Positions 1 to 5,854 of a stretch of 5,854 bases of DNA are shown piece after piece; positions within the stretch are counted from its first letter, which is position 1, and the number at the start of each line of letters is the position of its first letter. A program made the translations under genes and the position numbers. The notes under the pieces are model-generated. The model was not told where the DNA came from and did not search any database. It worked only from the letters and a program-made list of their open reading frames with translations. Source of the DNA: Candidatus Aenigmatarchaeota archaeon. Its GTDB lineage: Archaea > Aenigmatarchaeota > Aenigmatarchaeia > QMZP01. Where the stretch lies: positions 1 to 5,854 of the forward strand of contig JACQIG010000027.1 in NCBI GenBank assembly GCA_016198605.1, written 5' to 3'.

Positions 1-43
1 CGCTGGACGACGGGGCTATACTACGTAGATTATCATTTATCAA

Positions 44-57
44 TTATATATAAAATA
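44..57 (+). promoter_or_regulatory. TATA-like promoter element of thrS
   Basis: The run TTATATATAAAATA is a good archaeal TATA-like box. A transcript would be expected to start about 25 nt past its centre, near 76, leaving a leader of about 10 nt before the ATG at 87. The leader holds only a weak ribosome-site candidate, GAGTGA at 77-82, so translation may be nearly leaderless. The start site is inferred, not seen. Confidence 0.6.
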
Positions 58-86
58 CAACCAATTATACCAAATAGAGTGAAAAA

Positions 87-1982
87 ATGAAGATTCTACT
101 AATCCACGCGGATTTCATCGAATGGAAGCCGGAAAAGCAGGCAATAAAGTCAGCCGAGGATGCAGAGAAGAAGCCTGTCAGGGTTGAGGAGGCGCTTGTC
201 GCTTTCACTTCTGTGGAAAAGCGGGACGAAGCCAGCCCTGATGTGATAGCGAAGAAGGGCGTAAAGGATATCCTGGAGGTCTTCAGCGAGGTGAAGGCCA
301 GGGCCATTGTTGTCTATCCTTATGCCCACCTCTCCTCTGAACTCGCAAAACCTGACACTGCGCTGAAAGTCCTCAAGGAAATGGAGGAGCTGCTCAGGAA
401 AGAAAAGCACCCTGTTTACCGCGCCCCTTTTGGCTGGTACAAGTCCTTCAGCATCAAGGCCAAGGGCCACCCGCTGTCTGAGCTGTCCCGTGTGGTAACA
501 GCAGAAGGTGCAAAGGGGGGTGGAGAAGAGGTTTCAGAGGCCATAAAACAGGAGGAGAAAGTCAGGTCGGAGTGGTTCATCCTTGAGCCTTCGGGCAGGA
601 TGCACAAGATTGAACACAAGGAAGGGAAGATAGCAGGCTTCAGCTTCGGGAAGCACAGGAACCTTGAGAAGTTCGCAAACTATGAGCTGGCAAAATCCAG
701 GGAGGTGAAGGGGGAGCCGCCCCATGTGAGGCTCATGAGGAAGCTGGAGCTGGCGGATTACGAGCCAGGCAGCGACCCCGGCAACTTCAGGTTCTACCCA
801 AAGGGCAGGCTGATGAAGTCCCTGCTGGAGGCTTGGGTGAGCCAGCGCGTGGCGGAATACGGCGGGATGGAAGTGGAGACGCCCATAATGTATGATTATG
901 AGCACCCCGCGCTGAAGGACTACCTGAACAGGTTCCCGGCAAGGCAGTATGTCCTGCAGTCAGCCAAGAAGAAGTTCTTCCTCAGGTTTTCCGCGTGCTT
1001 TGGGCAGTTCCTGATGGCCACAAGCTCAAACATATCATACAGGAACCTTCCAATGAAAATCTATGAGCTCACAAGATATTCTTTCAGGCTGGAAAAGGCA
1101 GGCGAACTGACTGGCCTGAGGAGGCTGCGCGCATTCACGATGCCTGATATGCACACGCTTTGCGCGGACATTGAGATGGCCAAGGCGGAATTTGAGCGTC
1201 AGTTCAGGCTCTGCATGTCATGCCTCAGTGATTTGGAATTCTCCACAGATGATTATGAAACTGCCATAAGATTCACGGAAGAGTTCTGGAATAACAATAA
1301 AGATCTGATAATAGACCTTGCAAAACTAGTCAACAAGCCCGTCCTTATAGAAAGGTGGAGCTTCCGCTACGCCTACTTTGACCCAAAGTTTGAATTCAAT
1401 TTCGTGGACGCCATAGGCAAGGCCGCGGCGCTCTCCACCGTGCAGATAGACCATGAGAACGCTGAGAGGTATGGGATGCAGTACACCGACAAGGGCAACA
1501 GCAGGAAGCATCCAAAGATCCTGCACTGCTCACCCTCCGGGGCCATAGAGAGGGTGATGTATGCCCTATTGGAGAAGGCATACAAGGAGCAGCAGGAGAA
1601 AAAGAATCCCGTCTTCCCGCTGTGGCTTTCCCCGGTGCAGGTAAGGCTGTGCCCCATCAATGATTCCCTTGTGAAATATTGCGAAGGCGCTGCGGATGAA
1701 TTGGAAAAGAATGGCATAAGGGTTGACATTGACGACCGCGTGGAATCAATAGGCAGGAAGATCAGGGACGCAGAGGTTGAGTGGATACCTTATATTGTAG
1801 TGGTGGGCGAAAAGGAGAAGGAATCGGGAAAGCTAGCTGTCAGGATAAGACAAACTGGCAAGGTTGAAAATATGAACCCTAAAGACCTGGCAAAAGGGAT
1901 AACTGAAAAAACGAAAGGCTTCCCCTTCAGGCCCCTGACGCTGCCGAGGTCGCTGCTAAAGAGGCCGGGTTTTGTGGGCTGA
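87..1982 (+). CDS. thrS: Threonyl-tRNA synthetase, archaeal type with N-terminal editing domain
   Basis: Charges tRNA-Thr with threonine in the cytoplasm; the N-terminal domain hydrolyses mischarged Ser-tRNA-Thr. The 631 residues fit the usual archaeal length. Residues 1 to about 145 form the D-aminoacyl-tRNA-deacylase-like editing domain: YPYAHLSS at 77-84 and PFGWYKSF at 114-121 place H81, Y118, K119 and E132 where the Pyrococcus editing domain has its working residues (H83, Y120, K121, E134 from memory). The class II core runs from about 210 to 500. It has motif 1 around VETPIM (263-268), motif 2 from YELTRYSFR to the RRLRAF stretch (326-350), and motif 3 at GAIERVMYALLE (485-496). C304, H356 and H480 fit the zinc ligands that select threonine. 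The anticodon-binding domain spans about 512-631. The ATG at 87 starts right at the first beta strand of the editing domain, after a TATA-like box. No T-tract terminator follows the stop, so read-through into the next gene is possible. All key residues seem present. Confidence 0.97.
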   Translation: MKILLIHADFIEWKPEKQAIKSAEDAEKKPVRVEEALVAFTSVEKRDEASPDVIAKKGVKDILEVFSEVKARAIVVYPYAHLSSELAKPDTALKVLKEMEELLRKEKHPVYRAPFGWYKSFSIKAKGHPLSELSRVVTAEGAKGGGEEVSEAIKQEEKVRSEWFILEPSGRMHKIEHKEGKIAGFSFGKHRNLEKFANYELAKSREVKGEPPHVRLMRKLELADYEPGSDPGNFRFYPKGRLMKSLLEAWVSQRVAEYGGMEVETPIMYDYEHPALKDYLNRFPARQYVLQSAKKKFFLRFSACFGQFLMATSSNISYRNLPMKIYELTRYSFRLEKAGELTGLRRLRAFTMPDMHTLCADIEMAKAEFERQFRLCMSCLSDLEFSTDDYETAIRFTEEFWNNNKDLIIDLAKLVNKPVLIERWSFRYAYFDPKFEFNFVDAIGKAAALSTVQIDHENAERYGMQYTDKGNSRKHPKILHCSPSGAIERVMYALLEKAYKEQQEKKNPVFPLWLSPVQVRLCPINDSLVKYCEGAADELEKNGIRVDIDDRVESIGRKIRDAEVEWIPYIVVVGEKEKESGKLAVRIRQTGKVENMNPKDLAKGITEKTKGFPFRPLTLPRSLLKRPGFVG

Positions 1983-2010
1983 ACAAATCTGGGGAATTGC
2001 CTTGTGGCGG

Positions 2011-2025
2011 ATAAATGCTTAATAC
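2011..2025 (+). promoter_or_regulatory. Possible weak TATA-like element upstream of the Myb-like gene
   Basis: The AT-rich stretch ATAAATGCTTAATAC in the 58-nt gap after thrS resembles an archaeal BRE/TATA pair. It would put transcription start at roughly 2042-2047. That is after the first possible ATG (2041) and before the third (2062), which favours the later start. The match to consensus is only moderate, and co-transcription with thrS is an alternative. Confidence 0.4.
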
Positions 2026-2061
2026 CCCTTAGGCCCAATTATGCACTTAATGGTGGCCATC

Positions 2062-2499
2062 ATGAAGGAACTGCATTACAAGAAGCTTGGGAGCGCTATA
2101 ATCGCGCATATGGACCCGCTGAAGAGCCCGCTTGTCAGGATTGTGAAGCCCGACAACAGCGTGATAGAGGGGCTGCTTGACACCGATGAGAGTGGAGAGC
2201 CTTATGTGAGGCAGGGCGCAAATCCCGTCAGGGCGCTGCCAGGGGACACGCTTACGGTACTGAAGGCCGTGGGCGAAAGGTATGAGACGGTGAGCGAATA
2301 CAGGATTGTTGGAGGGGAGAAGAGGAGATGGTCACAGAAGGGTGGCTGGACTGAAGCCGAAAGGGCGTATGTCCGGCAGCTTTGCGATGGATATGGTGAC
2401 AGGCCTGATTTTGAGGACGTGGCCGAAAAGCTAGGGGAGAAATTCGACGTAGTCAGAAGCGCGCGGTCCGTGATGACTATGTATTACTCAAACAGATAA
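2062..2499 (+). CDS. Small protein with C-terminal Myb/SANT-like helical segment, function unknown
   Basis: I do not recognise the family. From the ATG at 2062 it is 145 residues; in-frame ATGs at 2041 and 2050 would make it 152 or 149. I prefer 2062 because GGTGG (2052-2056) sits 5 nt upstream as a plausible ribosome site, the likely transcript start falls after 2041, and the extra codons include TTA, which looks rare in these genes. The N-terminal 75 or so residues look like a beta-rich domain (for example PLVRIVKPDNSVIEGLL). A basic linker, EKRRWSQKGGW, leads into three predicted helices: TEAERAYVRQLCDGY, DFEDVAEKLGEKF and VVRSARSVMTMYY. The opening Trp plus acidic residues, an Ile/Val-Ala-x-x-Leu-like second helix and the R-S-x-x-S-V third helix resemble Myb/SANT DNA-binding repeats, with Phe in place of the second Trp. 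A DNA- or chromatin-binding role is inference. No signal peptide or membrane segment is seen. It converges with the membrane protein gene downstream. Confidence 0.75.
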   Translation: MKELHYKKLGSAIIAHMDPLKSPLVRIVKPDNSVIEGLLDTDESGEPYVRQGANPVRALPGDTLTVLKAVGERYETVSEYRIVGGEKRRWSQKGGWTEAERAYVRQLCDGYGDRPDFEDVAEKLGEKFDVVRSARSVMTMYYSNR

Positions 2500-2518
2500 G
2501 GCCTGAAGGGAAGGAAAT

Positions 2519-2537
2519 TAAATAAAAAATAAAAAAA
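2519..2537 (-). terminator. U-rich archaeal-type terminator of the small membrane protein gene
   Basis: Read on the minus strand, the bases just after the stop codon at 2544-2546 are TTTTTTTATTTTTTATTT. Runs of seven and six T without a stable hairpin are typical of archaeal intrinsic termination. The plus strand here is A-rich, so this does not serve the convergent plus-strand gene ending at 2499. Confidence 0.7.
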
Positions 2538-2543
2538 GACTTC

Positions 2544-2828
2544 CTATCTCTTCCTGCCCTTGGGCTTTTCCACTGCCATCATCTTTCCCGCAGCGGCCTC
2601 GCCGTACTTCACCATGCAGTGCGGGCATCCCTTGCTGTACCATATGGCCATCTTCGTTATGGCAAGGAATATCAGCGCAGCAACGTACATCCCGTAGACG
2701 CTTGCAAGGCCTCCGCCCCTCTGCTGGAGCAGGAACCCGGACACGAGCGTGAGTATGAACGCGGCGCCAAATATTATGGCTATTATCGCGCCAATCACGC
2801 ACCTTCCGGAGCAGTCGTTTTTATCCAT
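2544..2828 (-). CDS. Small two-helix membrane protein with CxxxC and CPHC cysteine pairs
   Basis: An unrecognised 94-residue protein. Two hydrophobic helices are clear: residues 11-34 (VIGAIIAIIFGAAFILTL onward) and 43-64 (SVYGMYVAALIFLAITKMAI onward), joined by a short QQRGGG-containing loop. The C-terminal tail is strongly basic (KPKGRKR), so by the positive-inside rule both ends should face the cytoplasm. C6 and C10 lie just before the first helix and a CPHC motif (C68, C71) just after the second. All four cysteines are therefore near the same membrane face and could bind a metal or form redox pairs; this is inference. The start is well supported: GGAGGG at 2835-2840 lies 6 nt upstream, with a TATA-like box beyond it and a U-rich terminator after the stop. 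These signals on the minus strand make the gene credible although it is short. It is transcribed divergently from the purine operon, but nothing links it to purine synthesis. Confidence 0.82.
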   Translation of the reverse strand: MDKNDCSGRCVIGAIIAIIFGAAFILTLVSGFLLQQRGGGLASVYGMYVAALIFLAITKMAIWYSKGCPHCMVKYGEAAAGKMMAVEKPKGRKR

Positions 2829-2834
2829 TCAAAA

Positions 2835-2840
2835 CCCTCC
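2835..2840 (-). promoter_or_regulatory. Strong Shine-Dalgarno site of the small membrane protein gene
   Basis: On the minus strand GGAGGG lies 6 nt before the ATG (2826-2828). It is the clearest ribosome-binding site in the window and fixes the start of the 94-residue protein. Confidence 0.75.
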
Positions 2841-2845
2841 TATCC

Positions 2846-2867
2846 TATGGCCCGCCAAAGGGCCATA
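2846..2867. repeat. Perfect 8-bp inverted repeat with 6-nt spacer in the divergent promoter
   Basis: TATGGCCC (2846-2853) and GGGCCATA (2860-2867) are exact reverse complements around GCCAAA. On the minus strand the repeat touches the TATA-like box and reaches the predicted transcription start near 2845, the usual place for an archaeal repressor site. It could also be a chance palindrome. Most of it would lie outside the minus-strand leader, so an RNA hairpin in that leader is less likely. Confidence 0.6.
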
Positions 2868-2876
2868 TATATATTT
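2865..2876 (-). promoter_or_regulatory. TATA-like promoter element of the small membrane protein gene
   Basis: On the minus strand the box reads AAATATATATAT. Transcription would begin about 25 nt downstream, near 2845, giving a leader of about 17 nt that contains the GGAGGG ribosome site. Confidence 0.6.
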
Positions 2877-2903
2877 CGCAGGGGTGGTATAAAAACGCCG
2901 ATT

Positions 2904-2915
2904 CATATTTAAAAC
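2904..2915 (+). promoter_or_regulatory. TATA-like promoter element of the purine operon
   Basis: CATATTTAAAAC contains a good archaeal TATA core (TATTTAAAA at 2906-2914). The expected transcript start is near 2936, about 11 nt before the purE-purC ATG at 2947. A second TATA-like stretch, TATAAAAAC at 2888-2896, lies upstream and could be an alternative box with a start near 2917. Confidence 0.6.
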
Positions 2916-2946
2916 TTTCCTGCATAATTAAGGCTAATGATGGCTG

Positions 2947-4374
2947 ATGGGCAGGAGAGTAGTGATAATACAGGGTTCTGAAAGCGACAATGAATATGTA
3001 GGGGAAATAAAGGATGCGCTCGCTTCTTACGGCATTGGTGTCCGGATAGAAAACAGGCTTGCCTCAGCCCATAGGTCACCGAGGCACATGCAGAACCTTC
3101 TGGACAGGTACGATAACAACAGTGAGACGGTATTTGTATCAGTGGCAGGTCTCTCAGATGCGCTGTCAGGGACTGTGGCAGCAAGGTTCCCGGGAAGGGT
3201 GGTGGCGGCCCCGCCTGATGCGAAGGAATACGGTACAATGAAGGAATTCTCCTCAACCAGTCTGCCTAAGGCCGTTGACGGTAATGACCGCCCGGCATGG
3301 TACGCCACCAACCCGCACGATGCGGCTGAAATTGCACTGAACCTGTTTGGCGCATATGATTTCTCACGGGAACACCTTGGCTACATCCGCGGGAAGGTGG
3401 AAGAAAAGGACAGGGAAATCATGATGGCCGACGCGAGGGTGCAGGGGGCTGAGATCATACTGCCGCACACTCTTTTTTCCCATGGCAAGACAAGGGAGGT
3501 TTATGACGTGGGCGACGGAACGCTCCTGATAGCGGCTTCCGATAGGGTTTCCGCATTTGACAAGGTGATGCATGAGAGGATCCCTGGCAAGGGTGAGGCG
3601 CTTACGGAGCTGAGCGAATACTGGTTCAAGATACTGGAGAAAACGTTTCCCAACCATTTCATTGACAGGGTTGATACGAGAACCATACGGGTGAAAAAGG
3701 CCGAAAGGGTGGGTATTGAATGGGTAGTACGCAAGCACAATTATGGTTCCGTGTGGAGGGACTACCAGAAGGGAGAAAGGGTTCCAGCAGGTGTACATTT
3801 GCCACAATATGGAATAACCTTGCCTGATGGGATGCAGTTGGCACAGGAGCTACCAGAGCCTATCCTGACTGCGACCACCAAAGCCGAGGAGGGCCATGAT
3901 ATGCCGATCACAAAAGAAAAGGCAGTTGAAAGCGGGCTTGTAACGGGCAGTGCTGAATGGGATATGCTTGCTGATGCGACATTTAAACTGTTTGCTTTTG
4001 AGAGGGAACATGCCAGGAAGAGAGGGATTATTACCCCTGATAAGAAAAATGAATATGGCAGGATAAATGGGGGCCATATACTAATCGATGAGCCAATGAC
4101 CCATGATTCCGCAAGGTTCTGGCATGAACGGTCCTTCAGGATAGGAATGAGGCAGGAGGGGCATGCGCTTGACAAGGAATTCCTGAGGCAGTATCTTCTT
4201 GACATGGGTTACAGGGGCGATGGTGATCCGCCTCACTTGCCTGACATCGTGGTGGATCAGATATCAAGGAGGTGCAGGGGCGCTGCCGACATACTCACAG
4301 GGAAGGAGACTGACATAAAGAAGTATGGGCTGCTGACTGTTGAGCAGGTGCTGGCGGAGACCGGGGGGAAATAG
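2947..4374 (+). CDS. purEC: Fused AIR carboxylase / SAICAR synthetase (PurE-PurC)
   Basis: A bifunctional cytosolic enzyme of de novo purine synthesis. The PurE half makes CAIR from AIR (or from N5-CAIR if class I); the PurC half joins CAIR to aspartate with ATP to give SAICAR. The reading frame is continuous for 475 residues. PurE spans about 1-150: GSESD (10-14), SAHRSP (40-45), AGLSDALSG (67-75) and SSTSLPKA (102-109). The last two resemble the AGRSNALSG and SSLRMPSG motifs of class II, CO2-using PurE. A charged, probably helical linker follows (about 140-172). PurC spans about 173-475: HGKTREVY (179-186), SDRVSAFD (198-205), IPGKGEALT (212-220), TKAEEGHD (311-318), IDEPMTHDSARFW (380-392) and TGKE (451-454), the roughly 300-residue yeast/long-bacterial type. 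The ATG at 2947 is the only in-frame start, with a stop at 2938 and the first beta strand (RRVVIIQGS) directly after it. purB follows 6 nt downstream. Vertebrate PAICS has the same two activities in the reverse order. Confidence 0.94.
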   Translation: MGRRVVIIQGSESDNEYVGEIKDALASYGIGVRIENRLASAHRSPRHMQNLLDRYDNNSETVFVSVAGLSDALSGTVAARFPGRVVAAPPDAKEYGTMKEFSSTSLPKAVDGNDRPAWYATNPHDAAEIALNLFGAYDFSREHLGYIRGKVEEKDREIMMADARVQGAEIILPHTLFSHGKTREVYDVGDGTLLIAASDRVSAFDKVMHERIPGKGEALTELSEYWFKILEKTFPNHFIDRVDTRTIRVKKAERVGIEWVVRKHNYGSVWRDYQKGERVPAGVHLPQYGITLPDGMQLAQELPEPILTATTKAEEGHDMPITKEKAVESGLVTGSAEWDMLADATFKLFAFEREHARKRGIITPDKKNEYGRINGGHILIDEPMTHDSARFWHERSFRIGMRQEGHALDKEFLRQYLLDMGYRGDGDPPHLPDIVVDQISRRCRGAADILTGKETDIKKYGLLTVEQVLAETGGK

Positions 4375-4380
4375 GGTTCT

Positions 4381-5847
4381 ATGGCAGGCCAAGGAAAGAC
4401 GCTGCCCAAGCCGACAGGCATAGGCCCGGAAACGCCCACGGAGTCTCTTGTAGCCGGACGGTATGGCACAGGTGACATGATTGAGGTCTGGGGGCCTGAG
4501 AAAACGTATTCTTACAACCTATATGCCAAGGGGGTTGCGGCTGACGTGATGGGCAGGCTATACCCTGATGTGATGCCTCCGGAAGCTGCGCGCGAGATTG
4601 CCGAAAAGGCCAGCCTGAAGCACATAGACCCGCAAAGGATAAGGAAGCTGGAGGCAGAAAAGGGGCACGACAACATTGCATATAATATCGCGCTGGAAGA
4701 GGTTGTCAGCCCGGTTGCAAAGCCCCATATTGACAAGGCAAGGACAAGCGCTGATTCCACTGAAACGGCAAAGGCGCTGCAAATAAGGAGGTCGTATGAG
4801 GTGATAGCTGACTCTGTGGAAAACCTAAGGGACATTGTGATTGAAAAGGGCATTGGGTGGATCGATACCCCGCATATGGACCTGTCCCATTTGATAGATG
4901 CGCTGCCCACCGTTGCAGGCAGGCCTTTCATGCACTATGCAGAACTCCTGGATGACAGCCTGGAACTGCTGAAAGTCTTCTACAAGCACTCGATAGTAGG
5001 GAAGTGGGCTGACGCGACAGGCAACCACCACTCTGCAACAGCCTACGGAATGGATGGAATGATGCTGGAGGATGAGTATTGCAGGCAGCTGGAGGTCCGC
5101 CACATGATAGCGCCGGCGCAGATACCGGGAAGGGAATACATCTCTGACACTTATTATATGCTGACAAGGATCGGCACAACCATGGCCAACCTTGCGAATT
5201 TCATAAGATTCGGGAGGGGATCCGATGCGGCAATATACAAGTTCCCCCGGGGGAAGAAAGGCTCCGCTTCCATGCCCCACAAGGACGCGGCAGGCGGCAA
5301 CCCGGTTGTTGAAGAACAGACACTGTCGTATGACTCCTTCCTTGCTGGCACGGCCGTCACGGGATTGGTGACAGCCCTGTTTGACTATGCGCGCGACCTC
5401 CGCGGATCAGCCTCGGACAGGATAAACCTGGAGAATTCTTTCAAGTGGGGTGATTTCGTGACAAGGCGGCTTGCCGAGGTTGTCTACAAGCTGCAGCTGG
5501 ATGAGGAAAGGTCAAAGGAACGGGTTGCACGCTCTTATGGTGTTGTCACTTCATCAAGGCTCATGGCATACCTGACTGACGCTGCAAGGACAAGTAACCC
5601 TATGGGAAAGAAGGAAGCCCACGACCTGGCAGGCCGCCTTGCCTCGCAGGCTTACGACAGCAGAAGGTGGTTTGCCGATATCTGCCTGGAATCCCCTGAA
5701 ATAAGGGAGAGGTTTGATGAAGAGGTCATCAGGGCCATTGCTGACCCATTCACTTATATAGGGCAGAGCAAGGAAGAAATGCAAAGGGTGGCAGAACTAT
5801 ATCATGGCAAAAAGACTTTTAACCTCAAGACTTCCTCCACTTTATAG
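4381..5847 (+). CDS. purB: Adenylosuccinate lyase, divergent active-site loop
   Basis: Belongs to the fumarase/aspartase superfamily. PurB releases fumarate from SAICAR to give AICAR and from adenylosuccinate to give AMP, as a cytosolic tetramer. The 488 residues fit the family. Visible landmarks are the N-terminal RYGTGDMIEVW (27-37), EKGHDNIAYN (93-102, like the family's E-x-x-x-HDV-A), TSAD (122-125, like TSSD), a TPH motif with H165 where the second conserved His is expected, GKWADATGN (like GKISGAVGN), and the signature loop around GSASMPHK (294-301). Two departures stand out: the loop continues DAAGGNP instead of RNP, and the second Ser of the usual GSS is Ala (A296), with Ser at 297. 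The His usually four residues before TSSD aligns with D118. The gene starts 6 nt after purE-purC, with only a G-rich stretch (4363-4368) as a possible ribosome site, so it is surely co-transcribed. Context makes PurB the best call, but substrate preference is unproven. Confidence 0.92.
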   Translation: MAGQGKTLPKPTGIGPETPTESLVAGRYGTGDMIEVWGPEKTYSYNLYAKGVAADVMGRLYPDVMPPEAAREIAEKASLKHIDPQRIRKLEAEKGHDNIAYNIALEEVVSPVAKPHIDKARTSADSTETAKALQIRRSYEVIADSVENLRDIVIEKGIGWIDTPHMDLSHLIDALPTVAGRPFMHYAELLDDSLELLKVFYKHSIVGKWADATGNHHSATAYGMDGMMLEDEYCRQLEVRHMIAPAQIPGREYISDTYYMLTRIGTTMANLANFIRFGRGSDAAIYKFPRGKKGSASMPHKDAAGGNPVVEEQTLSYDSFLAGTAVTGLVTALFDYARDLRGSASDRINLENSFKWGDFVTRRLAEVVYKLQLDEERSKERVARSYGVVTSSRLMAYLTDAARTSNPMGKKEAHDLAGRLASQAYDSRRWFADICLESPEIRERFDEEVIRAIADPFTYIGQSKEEMQRVAELYHGKKTFNLKTSSTL

Positions 5848-5854
5848 AGCACCC

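Noticed and set aside
21..28. CTACGTAG palindrome upstream of the thrS promoter
   Set aside because: Eight bases is within chance, and it lies at the window edge with no second copy or regulatory context visible.
2041..2061. Longer N-terminus for the Myb-like protein from the ATG at 2041
   Set aside because: It is possible if the transcript is leaderless, but there is no ribosome site, a rare TTA codon falls in the extension, and GGTGG sits well placed for the ATG at 2062. Kept only as an alternative.
2518..2802. Alternative minus-strand frame of 94 residues overlapping the membrane protein gene
   Set aside because: It has an Arg/His/Cys-rich shadow composition, no ribosome site, and its end runs through the U-rich terminator. 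The other minus frame has clear helices and signals.
2846..2867. The inverted repeat read as a hairpin terminator
   Set aside because: No U-tract follows on either strand at the right distance, no gene ends next to it, and archaeal terminators seldom need hairpins. A promoter operator is more fitting.
2619..2912. Plus-strand open frame of 97 residues across the small membrane protein gene and the divergent promoter
   Set aside because: It is antisense to a gene with good promoter, ribosome site, hydrophobic helices and terminator. It runs through the promoter region, is of low-complexity composition and has no ribosome site.
3418..3480. PurC as a separate gene with an internal start near the ATG at 3421 or 3424
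   Set aside because: The frame is open from PurE into PurC with no stop and no ribosome site before these ATGs, so a fusion is simpler.
1..5854. tRNA or rRNA genes, CRISPR repeats, insertion sequences, toxin-antitoxin or defence genes
   Set aside because: I looked for cloverleaf-like stems, regularly spaced repeats, terminal inverted repeats and transposase or nuclease motifs and saw none. The intergenic gaps are all under 120 bases.

Overview
The window looks like ordinary chromosomal DNA from an archaeon, at moderate GC. Three things support this. The threonyl-tRNA synthetase is the archaeal type, with a D-aminoacyl-tRNA-deacylase-like N-terminal editing domain instead of the bacterial TGS/N2 editing module. 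AT-rich TATA-like boxes lie at the archaeal distance upstream of most genes. A U-tract, rather than a hairpin, follows the minus-strand gene. Arginine is mostly encoded by AGG, as is common in archaea. I cannot fix the lineage; a DPANN or euryarchaeal-type genome is a guess from gene character only.

Layout, left to right. Positions 1-86 hold a promoter. A complete thrS gene follows (87-1982, +). Next is a small plus-strand gene of unknown function with a C-terminal Myb/SANT-like three-helix segment (about 2062-2499). Convergent with it is a small two-helix membrane protein gene on the minus strand (2544-2828), with a clear Shine-Dalgarno, a TATA-like box and a U-rich terminator. A 118-bp divergent promoter region (2829-2946) contains a perfect 8-bp inverted repeat. 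A two-gene purine operon follows: a PurE-PurC fusion (2947-4374, +) and, 6 nt later, purB (4381-5847, +). All three larger genes are intact.

The purine operon encodes three consecutive steps of de novo IMP synthesis: AIR to CAIR (PurE domain), CAIR to SAICAR (PurC domain) and SAICAR to AICAR plus fumarate (PurB). PurB also normally converts adenylosuccinate to AMP. The fusion does the same job as vertebrate PAICS, but with the domains in the opposite order, and its PurE half has features of the CO2-using class II enzymes. PurB is divergent in its catalytic loop.

I see no mobile element, CRISPR array, tRNA or rRNA gene, and no obviously new multi-gene system. The points worth a second look are the PurE-PurC architecture, the altered PurB active-site loop, the four-cysteine small membrane protein, the Myb-like small protein and the inverted repeat in the divergent promoter.
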